Origin: Verrucomicrobiota bacterium
GTDB taxonomy: Bacteria > Verrucomicrobiota > Verrucomicrobiia > Limisphaerales > JAHEOI01
Length of the DNA stretch: 20,055 nt
Assembly (NCBI GenBank): GCA_018610125.1
Contig: JAHEOI010000190.1
Span: 1-20,055 of the forward strand
Direction: 5' to 3'
Below the pieces are notes generated by a model that did not search any database, was not told where the DNA came from, and was given only the letters and a program-made list of their open reading frames with translations. Below, piece after piece: positions 6,491-14,400 of this stretch (its first letter is position 1; each line of letters opens with the position of its first letter). Made by a program: the position numbers and the translations under genes.

Positions 6491-7120
6491 CTATCGCTTC
6501 TTGAGCCGTTGTTCGATGGTTTGAAACCCGGTCTGGGTGATGACCAGCCGATCCGGCCACAGGACCTCATACGGATTCAATCGGTCGGCGGTGGTCACCT
6601 CAACGTTTGGGATATTTCGCATCGCCAAGGCGAGGTTTTCACTCCGTTCATTGACCACGATAAGCAATGTCTGCTGGCCGACCCCGAGGTTTTTCAGAAT
6701 CGACACGGCATCCTTCGTTCTCGGCCGTTCCAATGTCAGGTCGTCCACGATCGTGATCGCGTCGGCCAACAGTCGCTCGCTGACCGCTTTCCGCATGGCG
6801 AGTCGGCGAGTGGTCTTCGGAACCTTCTTACGGTAATCGCGCGGCTTCGGCCCAAACACGATGCCGCCGCCTCGCCATAACGGCGAAGCGTAGTCGCCAG
6901 CCCTGGCTCGACCGGTCCCTTTTTGTCGCCAAGGCTTCTTGCCGCTTTTGGCAACCTCGCCTTTCGTCTTGGTCGAGGCGGTGCCGCGGCGCTGTGCTGC
7001 TCGATAGGCCACCACCGTATCGTGAACCGCTTGCGTTCCTTTCCCGTTCTGAATCAGCTCAAAGCCGACATCCATCTCGGCTTGCTGGCTCCCTTCTTTA
7101 TTCTTTACTGGCAGCTTCAT
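6491..7120 (-). CDS. rplD: 50S ribosomal protein L4
   Basis: The 209-residue product has the L4 signature from about residue 45: RRGTASTKTKGEVAKSGKKP, then WRQKGTGRARAGD and PLWRGGGIVFGPKPRDY. This is the extended loop that reaches into the exit tunnel next to L22. The C-terminal part, including LLIVVNERSENLALAMRNIP, forms the globular domain. In E. coli L4 represses its own S10 operon at a leader upstream of rpsJ; no comparable leader exists here because rpsJ follows fusA by only 49 bp. GAGGG lies 9 nt before the ATG. Confidence 0.97.
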   Translation of the reverse strand: MKLPVKNKEGSQQAEMDVGFELIQNGKGTQAVHDTVVAYRAAQRRGTASTKTKGEVAKSGKKPWRQKGTGRARAGDYASPLWRGGGIVFGPKPRDYRKKVPKTTRRLAMRKAVSERLLADAITIVDDLTLERPRTKDAVSILKNLGVGQQTLLIVVNERSENLALAMRNIPNVEVTTADRLNPYEVLWPDRLVITQTGFQTIEQRLKKR

Positions 7121-7139
7121 GCGAGCAGTCCCTCAAACA

Positions 7140-7793
7140 TCACTTCGCTTCTTCTTTTGCCTTCGGCTTCTTCTTGGCCTCCCGGACAACCACGTAATCG
7201 CCGTTTGCTCCGGGAATCGAGCCCTTAACCAAAATGACATTCTCTTCTTCGAGCACCTGGACAATTTCCAAATTCTGCACGGTTCGGCGCCGCTGCCCCA
7301 TTTGCCCCGGCATCTTAGTCCCCTTCCGAACATGGCCGGGAGTCAAACGACCGCCGGCGATCGAGCCCGGGCGCCGCATCCAGCCCTTTGTTCCGTGCGT
7401 GGCAACGCCTCCGCCGAAATTATACCGCTTGACCACACCTTGGAATCCACGTCCTTTTGTCCGCCCGATTACATCCACGAAATCGCCGGCCTCAAACACC
7501 GTCACCCCCAGCTCTTGCCCCGGCTGAACACTCAACGGAAAATCGCGGAGCTCCCGGACGAATTTGACCGGCGGCGCGTTATGCTTCTGAAAATGCCCGG
7601 TCCGGGGCTTGTTGGCACGCCGCTGCTTCTCGCCATCAAAGCCAAGTTGCACCGCATTGTAGTCATCCTTTTCGGCGGTCTTACACTGAATGACATAATT
7701 GGGGCCGGCACGCACCACCGTAACCGGGACCATCTGTCCCTGCTCGTTGTAGACCCGAGTCTGGCCAAGCTTCTTTCCTAGCAATCCCAGCAT
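7140..7793 (-). CDS. rplC: 50S ribosomal protein L3
   Basis: L3 starts 50S assembly with L24 and reaches towards the peptidyl transferase centre. The 217-residue product begins MLGLLGKKLGQTRVYNEQGQ and includes DVIGRTKGRGFQGVVKRYNF (about 106-125). The conserved block GSIAGGRLTPGHVRKGTKMP continues as GQMGQRRRTVQNLEIV. GQMG holds the glutamine that the methylase PrmB modifies in E. coli. The tail is Lys-rich (EAKKKPKAKEEAK). The ATG lies only 5 nt after the rpsJ stop, and the AAGGG there overlaps the rpsJ stop region. Confidence 0.98.
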   Translation of the reverse strand: MLGLLGKKLGQTRVYNEQGQMVPVTVVRAGPNYVIQCKTAEKDDYNAVQLGFDGEKQRRANKPRTGHFQKHNAPPVKFVRELRDFPLSVQPGQELGVTVFEAGDFVDVIGRTKGRGFQGVVKRYNFGGGVATHGTKGWMRRPGSIAGGRLTPGHVRKGTKMPGQMGQRRRTVQNLEIVQVLEEENVILVKGSIPGANGDYVVVREAKKKPKAKEEAK

Positions 7794-7798
7794 ATCCC

Positions 7799-8107
7799 TT
7801 AAATCTTGATTGTAATGTCGACGCCCGCAGGAAGATTCAATTTCTTCAGCTCGTCCACCGTCTTCGAAGTCGGATTGACAATATCCAACAATCGCTTGTG
7901 AGTCCGTTGCTCAAAGGTTTCATGCGACTTCTTGTCTGCGTGGGGTGACCGCGTGACGGTAAACCGCTCGACCCGAGTCGGTAATGGCACCGGACCGGCC
8001 ACCTGCGCCCCTGTCCTCTTGACCGTGTCCACAATGTCAGAGGAGGACTGATCAATCACCCGATGATCATAGGCTTTGAGGCGAATTCGAATTCGTTGTT
8101 CTGGCAT
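7799..8107 (-). CDS. rpsJ: 30S ribosomal protein S10 (NusE)
   Basis: The 102-residue protein begins MPEQRIRIRLKAYDHRVIDQ and has GPVPLPTRVERFTVTRSPHA (about 38-57), then KKSHETFEQRTHKRLLDI and LPAGVDITIKI. S10 sits in the 30S head and doubles as NusE, which partners NusB and NusG in antitermination and transcription-translation coupling. As first gene of the S10 segment it might have a promoter and leader, but only 49 bp separate it from fusA. That gap has no clear promoter and no Shine-Dalgarno site before the ATG. Confidence 0.98.
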   Translation of the reverse strand: MPEQRIRIRLKAYDHRVIDQSSSDIVDTVKRTGAQVAGPVPLPTRVERFTVTRSPHADKKSHETFEQRTHKRLLDIVNPTSKTVDELKKLNLPAGVDITIKI

Positions 8108-8136
8108 ACGAATGTTCTATAGTTCGAGTTACGTGC

Positions 8137-8168
8137 GTGCCGTTGGGTCCGTGCCGCTATGTCCGTGC
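8137..8168 (-). repeat. Short GC-rich direct repeat at the fusA 3' end
   Basis: The octamer GCACGGAC occurs twice, 14 bp apart (8161-8168 and 8147-8154), bracketing the fusA stop codon. A related CGGCAC follows at 8137-8142. It is the only repeated pattern in the 49-bp fusA-rpsJ gap. It may be slippage-derived sequence; no function can be assigned. Confidence 0.4.
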
Positions 8169-10331
8169 GGGGCTCGGCTTGGCGGACTCTGTGATTGAAT
8201 CGACGATGCTCTGGGGCACCGGCTCAAAATGGGACGGTTCCATTGAATACGAGGCACGCCCCTTGGACAACGAGCGATTCACTGTAGCATATCCGAACAT
8301 TTCCGCCAACGGTACTTCTGCATGAATAAAGGTGACATTGCTTTTATGCTCGATTGAGACGATTCGACCCCGTCGCCGATTGAGATCGCCCATCAAATCG
8401 CCTTGGTATTCATCCGGCGTCGTCACCTCGACCTTCATGATCGGCTCGAGCATAATCGGCTTCGCCTTCTTGGCCGCATCCTTCAACGCGAAAATACCCG
8501 CCATTTTAAAAGCCAGCTCATTGGAGTCCACCTCGTGATGACTCCCGTCATTGATGCTGACCTTCAGATCAACCATTGGATAGCCGGCTATAATGCCGTC
8601 ACCCATCGCCTCGTAAAGCCCATCTTGGACCGAATTGATGTAATCCTTCGGAATCACGCCGCCGACGATACGATTCTGAATCTCGACACCCTGACCGCGT
8701 TCGTTGGGCTCGATCGAAATAATGCAATGCCCGTACTGGCCACGACCGCCGCTTTGCCGAATAAATTTGCCTTCGCCTTCAGCCGAGCCGGTAATGGTTT
8801 CGCGATAGGCGATCTGCGGTGCTCCGCAGTTGGCATCCACTTTAAACTCGCGCAGAAGTCGATCGCGAATCACCTCAAGGTGCAGTTCGCCCATTCCGGC
8901 GATAATCAACTGCCCGGTTTCCTCATTGGTGTAGCAACGGAAAGTCGGATCCTCTTCCGCCAGGCGCTGCAGCGCATTGGAAAGCTTCTCCCGGTCCGCC
9001 TTTGTCTTCGGCTCGATCGCCATGGAGATAACGGGCTGCGGGAAGGTGGGCGGCTCAAGCCGGATGTTCAGGTTCTCATTGCAGAGCGTGTCACCGGTCG
9101 TGATGTTTTTCACCCCGACCATGGCCGCAATGTCTCCGGAGTAGATGGACTCAACGTCGGTGCGCTTGTCCGCTTGGACCATCATCAGTCGGCTAATTCG
9201 CTCCTTCTTCCGGGTTCGAGGATTATAAATCACATCCCCTTTGCTCAATGTCCCGCTATAGACCCGGAGGAAGACGAGCTTACCGGCGTAAGGGTCGGTC
9301 ATCAGCTTAAATGCCAGGGAGCAGAACTTCCCATTATCGTCGGGCGGCACCGGGACCTTTTCATTTGGATCATCCGTGCTTTGCCCTTCGGCCGCGGGGA
9401 CGTCAAGAGGTGATGGGAGGTAATCAATAATCGAGTCAATCAGTCGCTGGACCCCGCGTTTCTTAAATGCCGAGCCACCCAGCACCGGAACGAGCTCATT
9501 GTTACAAGTCAGCCGCCGGACCGCCTTCTTCAAGACATCATTCGGAACCGGCTTCTCCTCGAGGACATACTCGGCAATCTCATCGTCCTTCTCCGCAACC
9601 CCATTGATCAGCTCATCCAGAGCATTCTTCGCCTTCTCCTGCTCTTCCTCGGGGATGTCCACGACGTCGTACTTGACGCCGACCGGGTCATTTTGGTCGT
9701 AAACCACAGCCTTTTGGCTGATGACATCGATCGCCCCGCGGAGATTGTCTTCACGGCCCAGGGGGAGAACGATGGAATAAGCATAGGCGCCAAGCTTCTC
9801 CCGCATCTCTCGCAGCGCGTTATCGAAATCCGCTCCGGTTCGGTCCATCTTGTTGATAAAGGCCAAGCGCGGCACCCCGTACTTGGTTGCTTGCCGCCAG
9901 ACTGTCTCGGACTGAGGCTGGACACCGGCCACACCACAGAAAACCGCAACCGCGCCATCGAGGACGCGCATCGACCGCTCTACCTCCGCGGTGAAATCGA
10001 CGTGACCGGGAGTGTCGATGATATTGATCCGATGCTGAACATTCAGATAGAGCTTATCGAGAGGGTCTTCCAGCTGGGTCCAGTAACAGCTAATCGCCGC
10101 CGAGGTGATCGTGATCCCTCGCTCCTTTTCCTGGTCCATCCAATCGGTCATCGTATTGCCGGCATCCACATCACCCATCCGGTGAATCAGCCCGGTGTAG
10201 AAGAGCATTCGCTCGGTGGCGGTGGTCTTGCCCGCGTCGATATGCGCGGCAATACCGATATTGCGAGTTTGCTCCAACGAGTAATCGCGTTGCGGTGAAT
10301 TAACTGATGATCGTTCTATTGCAGCTTGCAT
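8157..10331 (-). CDS. fusA: Elongation factor G
   Basis: EF-G is the GTPase that drives tRNA-mRNA translocation and, with RRF, ribosome recycling. The GTPase motifs are intact: G1 AHIDAGKT (29-36), the RGITI switch (71-75), DTPGH (106-110) and NKMD (160-163). Domains II-V follow, with GELHLEVI, the domain IV stretch RQSGGRGQYGH and AEVPLAEMFGYA near the C-terminus. At 724 residues it exceeds E. coli EF-G (704). Part of the excess is an acidic insertion, TQLEDPLDKLYLNVQ, at about 85-99 before RINIID. The start has only a weak AGGTTGG upstream. A terminator and an extended -10 sequence precede it, so it may begin a new transcript. Confidence 0.98.
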   Translation of the reverse strand: MQAAIERSSVNSPQRDYSLEQTRNIGIAAHIDAGKTTATERMLFYTGLIHRMGDVDAGNTMTDWMDQEKERGITITSAAISCYWTQLEDPLDKLYLNVQHRINIIDTPGHVDFTAEVERSMRVLDGAVAVFCGVAGVQPQSETVWRQATKYGVPRLAFINKMDRTGADFDNALREMREKLGAYAYSIVLPLGREDNLRGAIDVISQKAVVYDQNDPVGVKYDVVDIPEEEQEKAKNALDELINGVAEKDDEIAEYVLEEKPVPNDVLKKAVRRLTCNNELVPVLGGSAFKKRGVQRLIDSIIDYLPSPLDVPAAEGQSTDDPNEKVPVPPDDNGKFCSLAFKLMTDPYAGKLVFLRVYSGTLSKGDVIYNPRTRKKERISRLMMVQADKRTDVESIYSGDIAAMVGVKNITTGDTLCNENLNIRLEPPTFPQPVISMAIEPKTKADREKLSNALQRLAEEDPTFRCYTNEETGQLIIAGMGELHLEVIRDRLLREFKVDANCGAPQIAYRETITGSAEGEGKFIRQSGGRGQYGHCIISIEPNERGQGVEIQNRIVGGVIPKDYINSVQDGLYEAMGDGIIAGYPMVDLKVSINDGSHHEVDSNELAFKMAGIFALKDAAKKAKPIMLEPIMKVEVTTPDEYQGDLMGDLNRRRGRIVSIEHKSNVTFIHAEVPLAEMFGYATVNRSLSKGRASYSMEPSHFEPVPQSIVDSITESAKPSPART

Positions 10332-10352
10332 CTGGCATCCAACCTGACTGAC

Positions 10353-10361
10353 GTTATAGCA
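10353..10361 (-). promoter_or_regulatory. Candidate extended -10 promoter for fusA
   Basis: The minus strand reads TGCTATAAC, matching the extended -10 pattern TGnTATAAT with one mismatch. It lies 8 nt beyond the T-tract of the preceding terminator. Transcription would start near 10346, leaving a leader of about 15 nt before the fusA ATG. No TTGACA-like -35 sequence is seen, which extended -10 promoters can do without. This is a candidate only. Confidence 0.35.
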
Positions 10362-10370
10362 ATTTGAGAA

Positions 10371-10401
10371 TAAAAAGGCCCCGACGCTCTTCTTCGGGGC
10401 C
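10371..10401 (-). terminator. Rho-independent terminator between rpsG and fusA
   Basis: On the minus strand GGCCCCGA and TCGGGGCC form a perfect 8-bp stem (10394-10401 with 10377-10384) around a 9-nt loop. TTTTTA follows immediately (10376-10371). This is the textbook layout, and it works only in the direction of the operon because no T-run lies on the other side. It would stop or attenuate transcripts arriving from rpsL-rpsG. Confidence 0.8.
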
Positions 10402-10421
10402 CGGGTCTGATCGTTGTGCTG

Positions 10422-10895
10422 TTACCAGCGAAAATGGGCAAAGGCTTTGTTCGCCTGGGCCATCTTATGGACTTCGTCCCGCCGTCGAATCGCACTTCCC
10501 TGCCCTTGCTGGGCATCCAAAATTTCTGCGGCCAAGGCGTCACGCATCGTCATGCCCCGCCGGCGATCGGCATAATTGACCAGCCAACGCACCGCCAGCG
10601 CCCCTTGGCGCTCCGGCGTGACTTCAACCGGCACCTGATAAGTTGCTCCGCCCACACGGCGAGCTTTGACTTCAAGGCGCGGCTTTGCATTGTCAATCGC
10701 CCGTTCAAAGACCTCCAGCGCGCTTAACTGCTCGTTCTTTTCTCCGACTCGATCCAGAGCCCCATACACGATCCGCTCGGCCACCCCCTTCTTGCCGTCC
10801 CGCATCACGGTATTGACCAATCGGCCAACCAAAACACTCTGGTAGCGGGAATCGCCAACCACTTTTCGCCTTACTGCTTGACGTCGTCGAGCCAT
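10422..10895 (-). CDS. rpsG: 30S ribosomal protein S7
   Basis: The 157-residue product begins MARRRQAVRRKVVGDSRYQS and contains NTVMRDGKKGVAERIVYGAL, VEVKARRVGGATYQVPVEV (about 75-92) and EVHKMAQANKAFAHFRW at the end. S7 nucleates assembly of the 30S head and lies at the E site. In E. coli it represses the str operon through the rpsL-rpsG gap; here that gap is only 2 nt, so such a site cannot sit there. AAGGGAG lies 12 nt before the ATG, inside rpsL. A strong terminator follows 20 bp after the stop. Confidence 0.98.
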   Translation of the reverse strand: MARRRQAVRRKVVGDSRYQSVLVGRLVNTVMRDGKKGVAERIVYGALDRVGEKNEQLSALEVFERAIDNAKPRLEVKARRVGGATYQVPVEVTPERQGALAVRWLVNYADRRRGMTMRDALAAEILDAQQGQGSAIRRRDEVHKMAQANKAFAHFRW

Positions 10896-10897
10896 AC

Positions 10898-11299
10898 TTA
10901 GCGCTGTCTCCCTTTAGCGGCCTTCTTTGCCTTCGGTTTCTTAACTCCGTACTTGGAACGGCTGCGACGCCGCTTTTCAACCCCGGTCGCATCAAGTGCC
11001 CCACGCACGATATGATAGCGAACACCCGGCAGGTCCTTCACACGCCCGCCCCGAACGAGCACAATCGAGTGCTCCTGCAGGTTGTGCCCTTCGTCCGGGA
11101 TATAGGCAATGACCTCGTAACCGTTCGTCAGCCTCACCTTGGCCACTTTCCGCATCGCCGAATTTGGCTTCTTAGGCGTGCGGGTCATTACCTGCGTGCA
11201 GACCCCGCGGCGAAAGGGGCATTCCTCTAACGCCGGCGAGCTTGACTGCTGCTTCAGCTTGCGTCGCCCTTTTCGGACCAGTTGATTAATCGTCGGCAT
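10898..11299 (-). CDS. rpsL: 30S ribosomal protein S12
   Basis: The 133-residue product begins MPTINQLVRKGRRKLKQQ and contains TPKKPNSAMRKVAKVRLTNG (41-60) and GHNLQEHSIVLVRGGRVKDL (71-90). S12 takes part in decoding at the A site. Lys43 and Lys88, where streptomycin-resistance changes occur in E. coli, are both the normal residue, as is Asp89, the site methylthiolated by RimO. The tail is Lys-rich (KKPKAKKAAKGRQR). A 120-bp gap separates it from rpoC. GGGA stands too close to the ATG to be an ideal ribosome binding site. Confidence 0.98.
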   Translation of the reverse strand: MPTINQLVRKGRRKLKQQSSSPALEECPFRRGVCTQVMTRTPKKPNSAMRKVAKVRLTNGYEVIAYIPDEGHNLQEHSIVLVRGGRVKDLPGVRYHIVRGALDATGVEKRRRSRSKYGVKKPKAKKAAKGRQR

Positions 11300-11325
11300 C
11301 GTCCCAAATATACGTTTCTTACTTA

Positions 11326-11350
11326 CCGCCTTTGCTTCCCAACAAAGCGG
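11326..11350 (-). promoter_or_regulatory. Hairpin in the rpoC-rpsL gap
   Basis: CCGCTTTG and CAAAGGCGG pair over 8 bp with one bulged G around the loop TTGGGAAG. No T-tract follows; TAAGTAAGAAACG comes next and then the rpsL start 27 nt downstream. It may be a processing or regulatory element for the str segment. The rest of the 120-bp gap has no convincing terminator or promoter. Confidence 0.4.
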
Positions 11351-11419
11351 AAAAAGTTACCACCTGCTGTTCAAATTGCAATGGTTTTTTCGACCTTTTT
11401 AAGGGGTGACCCTGCCGGC

Positions 11420-14400
11420 TCAGCTCGCAACCGGCTCATCGATCAACGGCTTCTCCTCTTCCCTGGGAAGCTCTTCCACGAGCGGCTTCACACGGATGTT
11501 TCGGTGCTGGCTATAGCCTGTGCCGGCCGGGATGATATGCCCCATTATGACATTTTCTTTGAAACCGCGAAGCTCATCTACCTTACCCATCGTGGCGGCT
11601 TCCGTCAACACGCGGGTCGTATCTTGGAACGAGGCCGCGCTAAGGAAGCTCTCCGTCTCCAACGAGGCCTTGGTGATCCCGAGCAGAACCGGCTGAGCTT
11701 CTGCCGGCTTACCCCCCATCCGCTCAATCCGATCGTTTTCAATTTCAAAGTTGACCTTTTCAACCTGCTCACCCCAGAGGAATGAGGTATCCCCCGGCTC
11801 GGTGATCCGGACCTTGCGCAGCATCTGCCTTACGATAATTTCAATATGCTTATCGTTAATATTGACGCCTTGGAGCCGGTAGACCTCCTGCACTTCCTTG
11901 ACCAGGTGCTCTTGAAGCTCCTGCGGCCCGCAGACATCCAGGATTTCATGCGGCACGACCGGACCTTCGGTCAATTGCTGTCCCTTGCGAACGTAATCTC
12001 CTTTGAAAACGATAACATGCTTTCCGATCGGGATAAGGTGCTCCTCTTCGACACCGGTCTGCGAATCCCGAATCAGTAACGACCGTTTCCCGCGGACACT
12101 CTGACCAAAGTCAACAATGCCGTCAATCCTGGAGATCTCGGCGGCGTCCTTCGGTCGACGCGCTTCAAAGAGCTCTGCCACACGCGGCAGACCGCCGGTA
12201 ATATCCTTGGTCTTGGAGATCTGTCGCGGGGTCTTGGCAAGCAAGGTCCCGGCCACAATTTTGTCTCCTTCTTGCACGACAATGTGCGCGCCGGACGGGA
12301 TCGGGTAGGTCGCCACAATTTCGTTCTTGTTGTCTTTGACGACAATCTGAGGATGGAGATCCTCCTTGTGGTCAATAATCACCATGGCTTCCTGGCCGCT
12401 GGCTTCGTCGACCTCCTGCTTCATCGTCACACCCTCGATAATATCCTGGAATTGGATGCGACCGGCTCGATCCGAAAGGATCGGCACATTATACGGATCC
12501 CACTGGACAAAGGTATCTCCCTTGTTCACGCGGGCCCCGTTCTCGACGGAGATCACCGACCCGACCACGATCGGGTGATTTTCAAGCTCCCGTCCATCGT
12601 CGGCCAAAATCGAAATGGCGCCATTCTTGTTGAGAACGATATTACTCCCATCCTCCAGCATCACTGTCCGAAGCTCATGGTACCGGACGGTGCCATCGTG
12701 CTTGGCCTTAATCTGCGGCTGCTTGAAGACCTGCGAGGCGGTTCCTCCGATATGGAATGTCCGCATCGTCAACTGCGTCCCCGGCTCCCCAATCGATTGC
12801 GCCGCGATAATGCCGACGGCATCGCCAGGCTGCGCGGGCCGACTGGAAGCCAGGTTTCGGCCGTAGCATTTCGCACAAACTCCGGCCCGGCTCTCACACG
12901 TCAGGACCGATCGAACACGCGCCTTCTCGAGATCCGAGTTATCAATCCGCTTGGCGATATCCTCATCAATCTCCTGATTGGCCGCGGCCAACAGCTCCTT
13001 CGGATTCCTCGGATCATAGAGATCCTCGGCGGCCACCCGACCAACCAGCCGGTCGCCCAAGCTGACAACTTGGTCCTCGCCTTCGTACACGGCCTGCATC
13101 AAAATCCCGTTGGTCGTGTCGCAATTTTCTTCCCGGATGATCACATCCTGGGCGACGTCGACCAATTTTCTGGTCAGATACCCGGAGTCCGCTGTCTTGA
13201 GGGCGGTGTCCGCCAACCCCTTACGTGCGCCGTGTGTCGAAATGAAGTATTCCAGTACGGTCAGTCCCTCCCGGAAGTTGGAGATAATCGGCTTTTCAAT
13301 AATGTCCCCTGACGGCTTGGCCATGAGCCCCCGGACACCCGCAAGCTGGCGAACCTGCGCCTTGTTACCTCGCGCACCCGACTCCACCATCAACGCCAAC
13401 GGGTTATACTCCCTCTTCCCTTGGTTATTCTCCAGGGTGCGAAGCATCACGTTGGAAATCTGATCATTGCAGTGAGTCCAAACGTCAACGATCTTGTTAT
13501 ACCGCTCACCCGGCGTGATCACTCCCTTGCGATATTGTTTCTCAACATCGGTAATCTCTTTCTGGGCCGAATCGATCTCCTGACTCTTCTGCTTCGGAAT
13601 GATCATGTCATCGATCCCGATGGAAACCCCCGCCTTGGTGGCTTCCCTGAAACCGAGCGCCTTGAGATTATCCAGCGCGGTTATTGCCGCTTCTTGACCG
13701 CAATAGCGATAGCAGCTCCAGATAAAGTCGCCGATTTGACCTTTGCTCACCACCTGATTTGGGAACCCAAGATCGTCCGGCCAGACCTCGCTAAAGACGA
13801 CGCGACCGACCGTGGTTTCAATCAGCTTGCTTTCCGAGTCACCATACACGGTCTCTCGGCCATAGTCCGGATTCGCCAGCAAAATCTTCTCGTGGGTCCT
13901 GACCGCCCCGTCATCGTGGGCCGTAATGACCTCCTGCTTCGATCCAAAAAGCTTCTTCCGCTGCGAGCTGCTCGCTTGTTGAACGACTTCCCGCGGCCCC
14001 AAGGTCAGGTAATAGACCCCTAGCGTAATGTCTTGGGAAGGCGTCATGATCGGCTTGCCGCTCGAGGGGTTAAAGAGGTTGTTGGTGGACATCATCAGCG
14101 TCCGAGCCTCCATCTGAGCCTCAACACTCAACGGCACATGGACCGCCATCTGGTCCCCGTCAAAGTCGGCATTGTAGGCCGTGCAGACCAGCGGATGGAT
14201 GCGGATTGCGTCCCCTTCGATGAGCAACGGTTCAAAGGCCTGAATGGAAAGTCGATGCAAGGTCGGAGCCCGGTTGAGCAGGACACAATGGCCCTTGGTC
14301 ACCTCTTCCAGGATATCCCAGACCTCGGGCGATTGCCGCTCGATCATTTTCTTGGCCGAGCGCACGGTATGGACATACCCAAGCTCCTTAAGGCGGCGGA

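Noticed and set aside
6483..6560. N-terminal extension of L23 from the ATG at 6560
   Set aside because: It overlaps rplD by about 70 bp and adds 26 residues with no L23 similarity; MDYYDVVKTVRMTEKG from 6482 is the typical start.
8112..8124. TATAGA as a promoter -10 for rpsJ
   Set aside because: Only an approximate match, with no -35 sequence and no TG extension, so not enough to call a promoter.
8403..9413. Long plus-strand open frame (336 codons) opposite fusA
   Set aside because: It is the mirror of a highly conserved coding gene and its translation resembles no family. GC-rich coding DNA commonly leaves open antisense frames. The same applies to plus-strand frames at 12272-13312, 3989-4651 and 16322-16915.
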